This document shows positions 14,697-21,419 of a stretch of 29,489 nucleotides of DNA, one piece after another. Each line of letters opens with the position of its first letter. The stretch's first letter is position 1. The stretch lies in assembly GCA_001817765.1 (NCBI GenBank), contig MHIZ01000037.1:3952-33440 (forward strand), read 5' to 3'. The translations under genes and the position numbers were made by a program. The stretch comes from Candidatus Colwellbacteria bacterium RIFCSPLOWO2_02_FULL_44_20b. GTDB taxonomy: Bacteria > Patescibacteriota > Minisyncoccia > UBA6257 > Colwellbacteraceae. The notes under the pieces are model-generated. The model was given only the letters and a program-made list of their open reading frames with translations, did no database searches and was not told where the DNA came from.

Positions 14697-15470
14697 ATGG
14701 ATACATCACTTCTTAATAGAAATTTACTTGTTCCGGCTATTATTGTTTTAGTCATACTTCTTGGTATCAGTATTTGGGGACTTATGCTTCCTCGGAACCA
14801 ATCGGTTGAAATTCAAAATTTTAATCAATGCGCGGCGGCAGGAAATCAGGTTATGGAATCGTATCCGCGACAATGTCGATCGGCTGACGGACGCCTCTTT
14901 GTTGAGGAAATTACCCCGCCTGTTAGCGAAGATATGTCGTCACTTATTGTTGTTGAGACACCACAACCAAACAAGCTTGTTACTAGCCCGCTTTTTATTG
15001 AAGGACGGGCACGCGGTTCGTGGTTTTTTGAAGCATCATTTCCTTTGCGACTTTTTGATGGCAACGGCAAAGAAATTCTTGTTACTCCAGTTCAGGCACA
15101 GGATGAGTGGATGACTGAAGATTTTGTACCGTTTAGTATTCAGCTTACTTTTGAAATGCCTGAGACTGACACAGGGACGCTTGTATTTCAAAAGGACAAT
15201 CCATCGGGCTTGCCGGAGTATGACAAGCAGCTTGAGGTTCCTATTCGTTTCAAACCAGATATTACTAAAGCGTGTGTTCCAACGGGGTGTAGCGGGCAGG
15301 TTTGTTCAGATACAAAAGTTTTTACCACGTGTGAATACAAACCAGAATATGCTTGCTATAAAAACGCGATATGCGAGCGACAGGCAGATGGCGTCTGTGG
15401 GTGGACAGAGAACCCAATGTTTACAAGTTGTATTCAGAAAAATAAGACAAGCGGACCAGCGCTTCAATGA
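14697..15470 (+). CDS. Exported Gmad2-domain protein with a Cys-rich C-terminus
   Basis: Three parts follow an anchor helix (about 10-30). First is a short Cys motif (C45 ... C60, QCAAAGNQVMESYPRQC) common in exported proteins of this group. Second is a Gmad2 immunoglobulin-like domain (about 82-187), with VTSPLFIEGRARGSWFFEASFP, a DGNG turn and a KDNPSG loop. Third is a Cys-rich tail (193-245) with eight cysteines, starting CVPTGCSGQVC and containing a YACYKNAICERQADGVCGW segment. The tail is probably disulfide-bonded and resembles a small domain seen at the ends of other bacterial exported proteins. Gmad2 domains are thought to bind or scaffold in the cell envelope. A 40-aa gene overlaps its stop (ATGA). 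Confidence 0.88.
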   Translation: MDTSLLNRNLLVPAIIVLVILLGISIWGLMLPRNQSVEIQNFNQCAAAGNQVMESYPRQCRSADGRLFVEEITPPVSEDMSSLIVVETPQPNKLVTSPLFIEGRARGSWFFEASFPLRLFDGNGKEILVTPVQAQDEWMTEDFVPFSIQLTFEMPETDTGTLVFQKDNPSGLPEYDKQLEVPIRFKPDITKACVPTGCSGQVCSDTKVFTTCEYKPEYACYKNAICERQADGVCGWTENPMFTSCIQKNKTSGPALQ

Positions 15471-15589
15471 AAAATTACGCGAAAGTCGGAAATCGAAAAG
15501 GACTTCCTGCGTATAGAACGTCTTCGCAGTTTCGATATCGGCAGTTCGTGAAACTTCAGAAAGTTGCTCGACGCGATAAAAAGCGGTAA
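15467..15589 (+). CDS. 40-aa highly basic peptide
   Basis: The ATG overlaps the Gmad2 stop codon (ATGA, 15467-15470), a sign of translational coupling. The product begins MKNYAKVGNRKGLPAYRTSS and ends VARRDKKR; about a third of its residues are Lys or Arg and none are acidic except one Asp. It could be a nucleic-acid- or ribosome-binding peptide, or a chance frame. It is too short for a family call. truB begins 10 nt later. Confidence 0.45.
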   Translation: MKNYAKVGNRKGLPAYRTSSQFRYRQFVKLQKVARRDKKR

Positions 15590-15598
15590 CTTTCCTTT

Positions 15599-16258
15599 GT
15601 GGAAAACATTTTTGCGGTTTGGAAACCAAAGGGACCAACATCGAATGATGTTTTGAACGTGATTCGCAAATTCGCGGGCACACGGCATATAGGCCACGCC
15701 GGGACACTTGATCCTTTAGCGGAAGGCATTCTTGTCGTCGGTATAGGGCGTGACGCGACAAAGAATTTTCACGAAGTGGTGCAAAAAGAGAAGGAGTATT
15801 TGGCGGTTATTAAACTTGGAGTAACGAGCACGACTGATGATGAAGAGGGAGAGAAAACAGAACATCGAGTTGTAACTCTTCCTCATAGAGGACTTGTTGA
15901 GGAAACTACACATTATTTTAAAGGCGTATACAACCAAGTTCCTCCTGTTTATAGCGCTATCAAGGTTCAGGGAGAGGAGGCATATAAACGAGTTCGGCGT
16001 GGAGAAAAAGTCGTACTTCAAGCCAGGCCCGCTGAAATAAAAGAGATTGCAGTACTTTCGTATACGTGGCCGGAGCTTCGGATTCGCGTTGTGACCGGGC
16101 CAGGCGTATACGTTCGCGCGCTTGCGCGGGATATCGGTGATCGGCTTTCTACAGGTGGGTATCTTACGAACCTTGTTCGAACTCGGGTTGGTGAGTTTAC
16201 GAAAGAAAAAAGCTTTACACTTCAGGAGATTGAACGGCGCTTTGTCTCGAAATCTTAA
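15599..16258 (+). CDS. truB: tRNA pseudouridine(55) synthase TruB, short form
   Basis: TruB converts U55 of the T-loop of nearly all tRNAs to pseudouridine. The start is GTG at 15599. The catalytic motif GHAGTLDPLAEGIL carries the nucleophilic aspartate D38. Other family segments are WKPKGPTSNDVL at the N-terminus, QVPPVYSAIKVQGEEAYKRVRRGE and the TGPGVYVRALARDIG loop. At 219 aa it ends after the catalytic domain and lacks the C-terminal PUA-type domain of longer enzymes (E. coli, about 314 aa). No Shine-Dalgarno is visible; coupling to the small upstream frame is possible. Confidence 0.95.
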   Translation: MENIFAVWKPKGPTSNDVLNVIRKFAGTRHIGHAGTLDPLAEGILVVGIGRDATKNFHEVVQKEKEYLAVIKLGVTSTTDDEEGEKTEHRVVTLPHRGLVEETTHYFKGVYNQVPPVYSAIKVQGEEAYKRVRRGEKVVLQARPAEIKEIAVLSYTWPELRIRVVTGPGVYVRALARDIGDRLSTGGYLTNLVRTRVGEFTKEKSFTLQEIERRFVSKS

Positions 16259-16269
16259 TCAGGTACTAT
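16242..16269 (+). promoter_or_regulatory. Promoter before the PCD gene, near-leaderless
   Basis: TTGTCT (16242-16247), a 16-nt spacer and TACTAT (16264-16269), with the ATG at 16276 only 6 nt after the -10. Confidence 0.5.
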
Positions 16270-16275
16270 AGATAT

Positions 16276-16614
16276 ATGATTATTGATTTACGAACAAAAA
16301 AATGCGTTCCGTGCGAAGGCGGCGTGCCACCGATTACAGGCGCGCACATCCAGGAATATCTTCAGGCGCTTACACTTCTATGGGAAGTTGTTGAGGAGAA
16401 AAAGATTCGACACGAGTTTGTGTTTAAGAATTTCAAAGAAGCAATGATTTTTGTAAACCGCGTCGCGGAACTTGCTGAAGCTGAAGGACATCATCCCGAT
16501 GCGCATATTTCTTATAATAAGGTTGTTTTAGAACTTTGGACGCACGCTATCAGCGGCCTTTCTGAAAATGATTTCATTTTAGCCAGTAAGATTGAGGCTT
16601 TCTTGACAGTTTAA
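16276..16614 (+). CDS. Pterin-4a-carbinolamine dehydratase family protein
   Basis: A 112-aa PCD/DCoH-like protein. The active-site signature EGHHPD (H72, H73, D75), the SYNKVVLELWTH stretch with H90, and LSENDFILASKI are all present; the N-terminal CVPCEGGVPPI is also typical. The enzyme dehydrates 4a-hydroxy-tetrahydropterins and recycles pterin cofactors. No aromatic-amino-acid hydroxylase is visible here, so the partner is unknown; in many bacteria the gene stands alone like this. It has its own promoter. Confidence 0.92.
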   Translation: MIIDLRTKKCVPCEGGVPPITGAHIQEYLQALTLLWEVVEEKKIRHEFVFKNFKEAMIFVNRVAELAEAEGHHPDAHISYNKVVLELWTHAISGLSENDFILASKIEAFLTV

Positions 16615-16627
16615 CCTCTTTATGGGT

Positions 16628-16656
16628 TTTGTATTGACAATTCGGCCCCCTATACT
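16628..16656 (+). promoter_or_regulatory. Promoter before the 209-aa gene
   Basis: TTTGTA, a 17-nt spacer and TATACT (16651-16656). A TTGACA at 16634 is too close (11 nt) to pair with this -10. The leader would be about 33 nt. Confidence 0.4.
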
Positions 16657-16695
16657 AGAGTAAGAGCAGATTATAAACCAATAAACGTCGCTTTT

Positions 16696-17325
16696 ATGGA
16701 TCAAAACAACAACACAGGTGGACAACACCAGCATCCTCATCAGCAACAGCAGATGTCGATGAACCGCGGTGGTCAAGGGGGAACGACCCAAGCGGCGACG
16801 GAAGGGGCAACGCATTCAACACGCAAGGTCGTCATTATTGCAATCATTGCTTTTCTTGTCGGTCTTTTAATCGGCAATATCAGCAGAGATCGCTCAATGG
16901 ATTTGACAGACGATACGGTTTCTGGAGGGGAGGAGATTGTGCAAAACGGCAATGAGCTTACTGAGGGTGAGTCGGCGGCGAACGTCATAGTCGTTAATGA
17001 TCAGCCGGCTGGGAACAAGATTGTCGTCGCTTCAGTTACTTTAGAAGAGGACAGTTGGATAGCGATTCAAGAAGATCGGGACGGCAGTCTCGGTAATATT
17101 CTTGGCGCGCGACTCTTTGCCGCTGGCACGAACGCGGGCGAGGTTCGCCTTATGCGGAGCACAGCCGTAGGAGGAATGTACTATGCAGTTATTCGTCCTG
17201 ATGACGGCAATCCCGATGACTTTGATTTTCGAGGCGTGGATGCTCCACTTCAAGACGCGGAAGGAAATGTTGTGATGGCGAAGTTCACGGCGACTGGCCC
17301 TCAGCCGGAACCGATTGAGCAATAA
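16696..17325 (+). CDS. One-pass protein with a Gln/His-rich tail and DUF7282-like ectodomain
   Basis: The first ~45 residues are cytoplasmic and low-complexity, rich in Gln, Asn and His (GGQHQHPHQQQQMS). A membrane helix follows (about 48-65), then an acidic linker and a beta-rich domain (about 95-205) with VNDQPAGNKIVVASVTLEEDSWIAI, LGARLFAAGTNAGEVRL and YYAVIRPDDG. This resembles the DUF7282 domain known from exported archaeal and bacterial proteins; the call is tentative. The histidine cluster could bind metal, which is inference. It has its own promoter and ends before a strong terminator. Confidence 0.75.
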   Translation: MDQNNNTGGQHQHPHQQQQMSMNRGGQGGTTQAATEGATHSTRKVVIIAIIAFLVGLLIGNISRDRSMDLTDDTVSGGEEIVQNGNELTEGESAANVIVVNDQPAGNKIVVASVTLEEDSWIAIQEDRDGSLGNILGARLFAAGTNAGEVRLMRSTAVGGMYYAVIRPDDGNPDDFDFRGVDAPLQDAEGNVVMAKFTATGPQPEPIEQ

Positions 17326-17361
17326 CATCAAGAATATAGAAGTTAGAATATAGAATATAGG

Positions 17362-17390
17362 AAAAGATGGCGGAAACGCCATCTTTTCTT
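17362..17390 (+). terminator. Strong terminator with a GAAA tetraloop
   Basis: AAAAGATGGCG (17362-17372) pairs perfectly with CGCCATCTTTT (17377-17387) around GAAA. Because it has A and T runs on both sides, it may work in both directions. Three short AGAATATAG-like repeats lie just upstream (17332-17360). Confidence 0.88.
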
Positions 17391-17396
17391 TTGCAG

Positions 17397-17402
17397 TATA
17401 CT
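17397..17402 (+). promoter_or_regulatory. -10 box before the mutY-like/tgt/queA operon
   Basis: TATACT 7 nt before the ATG at 17410, directly after a terminator, with no Shine-Dalgarno. Probably a leaderless operon start. Confidence 0.55.
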
Positions 17403-17409
17403 TGGTCTT

Positions 17410-18231
17410 ATGAATCCGTTTGAGTTCAGAAAAGTTGTTTATGCGTATTATAAGAAGTACAAGCGGGAGCTTCCGTGGAGAAGGAATATTAATCCGTATC
17501 GCATTCTTGTTTCAGAAATTATGCTTCAGCAAACGCAGGTTAGCCGTGTTGTTCCGAAGTATAAGGAGTTTTTGAAATCATTTCCTACGTTTAAAGCTCT
17601 TGCGGTTGTGCCGCTTCGAGACGTGGTGCGTGTTTGGCAAGGATTGGGATATAACCGGCGGGCAATCGCACTTCATCGCATCGCGCGGATTGTTATGGAT
17701 CAGTACCACGGAAAGCTGCCGCGTACTCCTGAAGCGCTTCTCGAACTTCCGGGTATTGGGCCGGCGACAGCAGCATCAATCGCGGCTTTTGCTTTCAATA
17801 TACCGACGGTTTTTATCGAGACAAATATCAGGAGTGTTTTTATTCATTTCTTTTTTAAAGGACAAGACAAGTTCGCCCGAGGGCGAGATAAAATTTCTGA
17901 TTCTGATATTTATCCGCTTGTTGAAAAGACGCTTGATAGGAAGAATCCTCGCGAGTGGTATTACGCGCTTATGGATTATGGCGTGATGCTGAAGACGAGT
18001 CAGGAGAATCCCAGCCGACGGAGCAAACATTACACGAAACAAAGTCGATTCAGGGGTTCGCATCGCGAACTTCGAGGAAAGATTCTTAAAGCGCTTATTT
18101 CTTCGCCGTTTTCTGAAAAGCAAATTATCACAGAAACAGGACGGAACACGCAGGACGTGAGACGAGCGCTTGACGATCTCCGGGAGGAAGGGTTTATTAC
18201 AAAGAAGCGAATTACGTTTTATCTTCAATGA
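17410..18231 (+). CDS. MutY-like A/G adenine glycosylase without Fe-S cluster
   Basis: A HhH-GPD DNA glycosylase of 273 aa. ELPWRRNINPYRILVSEIMLQQTQV carries the MutY-type catalytic glutamate (E36) and QQTQV motif; the helix-hairpin-helix is LPGIGPATAAS (113-123). The position of the catalytic aspartate (usually DGNVxR) is E137 in IETNIRSVF. The four-cysteine [4Fe-4S] loop that closes the domain in standard MutY is absent, and the whole protein has no cysteine. Instead the C-terminus (about 215-273) looks like a winged helix (SEKQIITETGRNTQDVRRALDDL). The NUDIX-like 8-oxoG domain is also absent. It should remove adenine opposite 8-oxoG, but the D-to-E change leaves exact activity uncertain. 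It overlaps tgt by ATGA. Confidence 0.88.
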   Translation: MNPFEFRKVVYAYYKKYKRELPWRRNINPYRILVSEIMLQQTQVSRVVPKYKEFLKSFPTFKALAVVPLRDVVRVWQGLGYNRRAIALHRIARIVMDQYHGKLPRTPEALLELPGIGPATAASIAAFAFNIPTVFIETNIRSVFIHFFFKGQDKFARGRDKISDSDIYPLVEKTLDRKNPREWYYALMDYGVMLKTSQENPSRRSKHYTKQSRFRGSHRELRGKILKALISSPFSEKQIITETGRNTQDVRRALDDLREEGFITKKRITFYLQ

Positions 18232-19364
18232 TTGATTTTAAAGTTTTGAAACAATCGAAAAAAAGTCGGGCACGGCTTGGAATTTTAAAAACACCGCACG
18301 GCGAGATTGAGACTCCTGCGTTTGTCGGGGTCGCGACGCAAGCGGCGGTTAAGACGCTTTTTGCCCATGAGGCGGAACATACGAATACCCAGTTGCTTAT
18401 TTGTAATACGTTTCATCTTCATTTGAAGCCCGGGGAAAAAATCGTTAAGGCGGCGGGAGGGCTGCACACATTTATGCAGTGGAAGCGGCCGCTTATGACT
18501 GATTCGGCGGGATTTCAGGTTTTTAGCTTGGGGTTTGGAAGTGATCACGGGGTTGGTAAAATTCTCAAAGAAAAACGAGACATTGTTATCGGCGAAGGAG
18601 CTCAGCCGAAAAAGATCAAAATTACCCGTGACGGCGTTTGGTTTCGGTCGCCGATTGACGGCGTACAGGTTTTTATCGGTCCTAAGGAATCAGTCAAAAT
18701 TCAGGAAGCGCTCGGGGCAGATATTATCTTAGCGTTCGACGAGTGCACATCGCCGGTCGCGGGATACGAGTATACAAAGCAATCACTTCGGCGAACACAT
18801 CAATGGGCGGAAGTTTGCCTTGCTGTTAAAAAATCCAAGCAGGCGCTTTACGGTATTACACAGGGAGGGAAATTTAAAGATTTGCGAATCGAAGGCGCGA
18901 AGTTTATCGGCTCGTTGCCCTTTGACGGGTTTGCGATTGGCGGAGAATTCGGTGATAACAAGAACGCGATGATAAAAATGATCGAATGGACCATTCGTGA
19001 ATTACCGAAAGAAAAGCCCCGGCACCTCTTAGGCATCGGTCATCCGGAAGATATTGTAAAAATTATTAAAGCGGGGATTGATACGTTTGATTGTATCGTG
19101 CCAACCCATTACGCGCGGCACGGCACGGCGTTTACGTCGAAGGGGAGGATAGATTTTAAAAAATCCGCGCTTGTTAAAGATCGGAGACCACTTGATTCAA
19201 AATGCGATTGTTTTGTCTGTACCGATTACACGCGGAGTTACATTGCGCATCTTTTTAAAGCAAAAGAGATTACGGCGCTTAGCTTGCTGACGTTCCATAA
19301 TCTTTATTTTTTCAATAAGCTCGTAGCGAAGATTCGGGGGGATATTAAAAAAGGAAAGGTATGA
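18228..19364 (+). CDS. tgt: tRNA-guanine transglycosylase
   Basis: TGT swaps guanine-34 of GUN-anticodon tRNAs for preQ1 (bacterial type). The general base is D92 in TDSAGFQVFSL; the nucleophile is D288 in TFDCIVPT; substrate-pocket segments are FDECTSP, YGITQGG and AIGGEFG; zinc ligands are C326, C328, C331 and H357. At 378 aa it is full length. The usual PTR after the nucleophile is PTH (H294), a change worth noting in the tRNA-contact region. It overlaps the glycosylase upstream and queA downstream, each by ATGA, so the three are translationally coupled. Confidence 0.96.
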   Translation: MIDFKVLKQSKKSRARLGILKTPHGEIETPAFVGVATQAAVKTLFAHEAEHTNTQLLICNTFHLHLKPGEKIVKAAGGLHTFMQWKRPLMTDSAGFQVFSLGFGSDHGVGKILKEKRDIVIGEGAQPKKIKITRDGVWFRSPIDGVQVFIGPKESVKIQEALGADIILAFDECTSPVAGYEYTKQSLRRTHQWAEVCLAVKKSKQALYGITQGGKFKDLRIEGAKFIGSLPFDGFAIGGEFGDNKNAMIKMIEWTIRELPKEKPRHLLGIGHPEDIVKIIKAGIDTFDCIVPTHYARHGTAFTSKGRIDFKKSALVKDRRPLDSKCDCFVCTDYTRSYIAHLFKAKEITALSLLTFHNLYFFNKLVAKIRGDIKKGKV

Positions 19365-20398
19365 GCTCTCAATTTGAAAATTTACTCAAGCGGTATGATT
19401 ATATTTTGCCGCCAGAGCTTATCGCGCAAAAACCGGCTTTGCCACGAGATAGCGCAAAGCTCCTTGTCTATAATAAGAAAAATAAAAAGGTTTCTTATGA
19501 TACATTTTTTAATCTTCCAAAGTACTTGCCGGAACGAGCGGTTTTAGTTTTTAACGAAACAAAAGTTGTTCCGGCGCGACTCACACTTATGAAGGAGACA
19601 GGCGGGAAGGTTCGTATTCTTTATTTGCGGACAGTTGGAAATCTTATTGAAGCTATGGTGGATCGCCGAATTGAAATCGGATCACGATTATCACTCACTT
19701 CGAAACTCTTTTTTATAGTGACACGACGAGGTAAATATTACTTTTTAAAACCGTCGTTTCCGATTTCGAGACTTTCTTCCATTCTTGAACGCTATGGATC
19801 AACACCGATTCCGCCTTATATCAAGGACTCACCACTTTCAGAATCGGCTCTACGACGTGAATATCAAACAATTTTTGCCCGGCAGGAAGGATCGGTGGCG
19901 GCACCGACAGCATCACTTCATTTTACTCATCGGCTTTTTCAGAAACTCAAACGGGCGGGATTCGACGTACGATTTGTTACGCTTCATGTGAATTTAGGAA
20001 CGTTCGCGTCGCTTACTGAAGAGCAAGTCAAGGAAAAGAAACTTCACAAAGAATGGTATGAGATTTCGAAAGAGACGGCTCGATTTTTGAATCGAGCTAG
20101 AAAAGAAGGGAGACCGATTATTGCTGTTGGAACAACTGTTACGCGAACACTTGAATCCGCTTCCGATTCCCGAAGTGTTCTCAAACGGCTGACTGGAGAG
20201 ACAGATTTGTTTATCAATGAGAAATATAGATTTAAATTTATTGACGGGTTGATTACTAATTTTCATGTGCCGAAATCGAGTTTGTTAATGCTTGTTTCGG
20301 CTTTTGTCGGGAGGGATCAATTATTTGATCTTTATCGAAAGGCGATTCGGAAAAAATTTCGTTTTTTCTCGTTTGGAGACGGGATGCTTATTGTCTGA
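19361..20398 (+). CDS. queA: S-adenosylmethionine:tRNA ribosyltransferase-isomerase
   Basis: QueA transfers the ribosyl part of SAM onto preQ1 at tRNA position 34 to make epoxyqueuosine, the step after Tgt. Family landmarks: YDYILPPELIAQKPALPRD at the N-terminus, LVFNETKVVPARL, the GSVAAPTASLHFT motif, VTLHVNLGTFASL, AVGTTVTRTLES, DGLITNFHVPKSSLLMLVSAF and the final FFSFGDGMLI. At 345 aa it is normal length. No preQ1 synthesis genes (queC, D, E, F) are in the window, so the base must come from elsewhere in the genome or from outside the cell. Confidence 0.96.
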   Translation: MSSQFENLLKRYDYILPPELIAQKPALPRDSAKLLVYNKKNKKVSYDTFFNLPKYLPERAVLVFNETKVVPARLTLMKETGGKVRILYLRTVGNLIEAMVDRRIEIGSRLSLTSKLFFIVTRRGKYYFLKPSFPISRLSSILERYGSTPIPPYIKDSPLSESALRREYQTIFARQEGSVAAPTASLHFTHRLFQKLKRAGFDVRFVTLHVNLGTFASLTEEQVKEKKLHKEWYEISKETARFLNRARKEGRPIIAVGTTVTRTLESASDSRSVLKRLTGETDLFINEKYRFKFIDGLITNFHVPKSSLLMLVSAFVGRDQLFDLYRKAIRKKFRFFSFGDGMLIV

Positions 20399-20400
20399 TT

Positions 20401-20409
20401 TGCTATAAT
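20401..20409 (+). promoter_or_regulatory. Extended -10 promoter, leaderless
   Basis: TGC plus perfect TATAAT (20404-20409), 6 nt before the ATG at 20416, with no Shine-Dalgarno. Confidence 0.6.
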
Positions 20410-20415
20410 AAAACT

Positions 20416-20595
20416 ATGGATATATGTAAAAAGTGCGGTAGGGCGACGGAGGGTTATAAATGCGATATGTGTGGCGCGGAGGCGGCAGTACACGATCCGA
20501 ACCATGCGTGTGGCGCGGAACATTGTGTGCCGAAGTGCGCTGCGCGCAAGCAAGCAGACGGTAAGTGTACCTGCGCGGCCGTAGGAACCTCGTAG
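20416..20595 (+). CDS. 59-aa Cys-rich, probably zinc-binding protein
   Basis: Ten cysteines in 59 residues: CKKCG at 4-8, CDMCGAEA at 16-23, a HDPNHACGAEHCVPKC block at 26-41, and CTC at 51-53. The paired CxxC knuckles look like a small zinc-ribbon protein, and the HxxxH/CGxxHC block adds further ligands. I recall similar tiny proteins in Patescibacteria genomes, with unknown function. Good codon structure, an extended -10 box 6 nt upstream and a terminator overlapping the stop codon support it as a real gene. It has its own promoter after queA. Confidence 0.75.
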   Translation: MDICKKCGRATEGYKCDMCGAEAAVHDPNHACGAEHCVPKCAARKQADGKCTCAAVGTS

Positions 20596-20617
20596 TTTTT
20601 TGAGCGAGGTATTTTTT
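20587..20617 (+). terminator. Terminator overlapping the Cys-rich gene end
   Basis: ACCTCG (20587-20592) pairs with CGAGGT (20605-20610), followed by a T-run. The stop codon is in the loop. Confidence 0.7.
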
Positions 20618-20631
20618 AGAGATAGTAAGAG

Positions 20632-20652
20632 GGGGCGGCAACGTCCCTTTTT
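20632..20652 (+). terminator. Second terminator with a GCAA tetraloop
   Basis: GGGGCG (20632-20637) pairs with CGTCCC (20642-20647, one G-T) around GCAA, then TTTTT. A back-up to the one just upstream. Confidence 0.7.
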
Positions 20653-20659
20653 ATTTTTC

Positions 20660-20691
20660 TTGACTTAGGGAAATACTTGGCTAATTATAAA
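20660..20691 (+). promoter_or_regulatory. Promoter before the BECR-like gene
   Basis: TTGACT (20660-20665) with -10 candidates TAATTA (20682) or TATAAA (20686). Leader of about 40 nt. A TAGTAT just before the ATG (20727-20732) is too close to act for this start. Confidence 0.4.
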
Positions 20692-20734
20692 GAGCTAAGA
20701 TTTCTGATCTTTACTAATTTATCTTGTAGTATTT

Positions 20735-21136
20735 ATGTCTTCTTTTATGCCTTACGCTCGTTCTCATTTTCGTCGAAGCGTTAAACCTCTTTACGAGATT
20801 TACAAGAAAATTGGCCGAGTCTATTGCCCAGCTCTTAAAACTCACGTTTTTTTTGATAAACAAGGCTTTAGTCATTTTTTCTATAAAGGAAAATCTCGAA
20901 ATTACAAACTTCGGAACCATACTGTGGCGTGGGAACGTGTTAATTGTTTACCAGAGGTAATCCGGATTCTTCGTGAGAAGCCAGTTGTTCGAAGAACCAT
21001 TCGTAAGGATGGTACGATTTTTTATATCTTTCTTGGTTATGACTCTGAAGTTGTCGTAGTTGAAAAGGAAGTAGAGGGTCTTATGCGCTTGCCATTTTTT
21101 CTCAGCGTGTTTCCTCTCAAGTCTCGACGAACTTAA
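20735..21136 (+). CDS. Small basic protein, possible BECR-fold nuclease
   Basis: 133 aa, basic, cytoplasmic. The pattern is a strand with THVFFDKQGFSHFFYKG, a helix with conserved Arg (LRNHTVAWERVNCLPEVIRIL), and then strands ending FYIFLGYDSEVVVVEKEVEG and LPFFLSVFP. The same layout occurs in the minus-strand protein at 23985-24479 (DRVYFDDYGLIHL, then a helix, then YWIFKAYINNHRTTVVV and KYFWSVF), so the two appear homologous. The FDxxGxxH plus Arg arrangement recalls phage-type Barnase/EndoU/ColicinE5/RelE (PBECR) RNases; this is tentative. It has its own promoter and terminator and no obvious antitoxin next to it. Confidence 0.65.
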   Translation: MSSFMPYARSHFRRSVKPLYEIYKKIGRVYCPALKTHVFFDKQGFSHFFYKGKSRNYKLRNHTVAWERVNCLPEVIRILREKPVVRRTIRKDGTIFYIFLGYDSEVVVVEKEVEGLMRLPFFLSVFPLKSRRT

Positions 21137-21169
21137 TACCGTTTTCTTTTTGGAAGCGGTATTATTTTA
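21135..21169 (+). terminator. Terminator after the BECR-like gene
   Basis: AATACCG (21135-21141) pairs with CGGTATT (21157-21163), followed by a T-rich stretch. It overlaps the stop codon. Confidence 0.7.
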
Positions 21170-21218
21170 TCCACATAGTCTTCGTTGCGTTTCGGGAATG
21201 GTGAGGTATTATAGATTT

Positions 21219-21326
21219 AACATCATCAGATGTGATTGTAACGATGTTACGATTGTTCAGCTCAATATTTTGTGTGCGATACACAAAAAAACAGGACTGC
21301 CGGTGAGGGGCAGTTTTGTTTTTTTA
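21219..21326 (+). ncRNA. Candidate small RNA with four tandem hairpins
   Basis: A -10 box TATTAT (21207-21212) with a weak -35 TTGCGT (21185-21190) would start a transcript near 21219. It holds four local perfect hairpins: ACATC/GATGT (21220-21233), GTAAC/GTTAC (21238-21250), TTTTGTGT/ACACAAAA (21268-21288) and ACTGCC/GGCAGT (21296-21314). The last one is followed by a T-run and looks like a terminator. No convincing coding frame fills the interval between the genes. Confidence 0.45.
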
Positions 21327-21402
21327 AGATCCTATGTGAGACGACTCTTTTACTACAAGACGAACTGTTGTCTTGTATAGGGTTTTGCTTGGTTTTGGTT
21401 CG

Positions 21403-21411
21403 TGGTACATT
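21403..21411 (+). promoter_or_regulatory. Extended -10 promoter before the PEBP gene
   Basis: TGG plus TACATT (21406-21411), 8 nt before the ATG at 21420. It supports this ATG over the in-frame GTG at 21402, which lies upstream of the box. Confidence 0.5.
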
Positions 21412-21419
21412 ATCATAAT

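Noticed and set aside
16634..16656. TTGACA paired with TATACT as a promoter
   Set aside because: The spacer is only 11 nt, too short for a sigma-70 promoter; TTTGTA with 17 nt fits better.
17332..17360. Short AGAATATAG repeats as a CRISPR or binding-site array
   Set aside because: Only three imperfect AT-rich copies without regular spacing, located after a stop codon and before a terminator.
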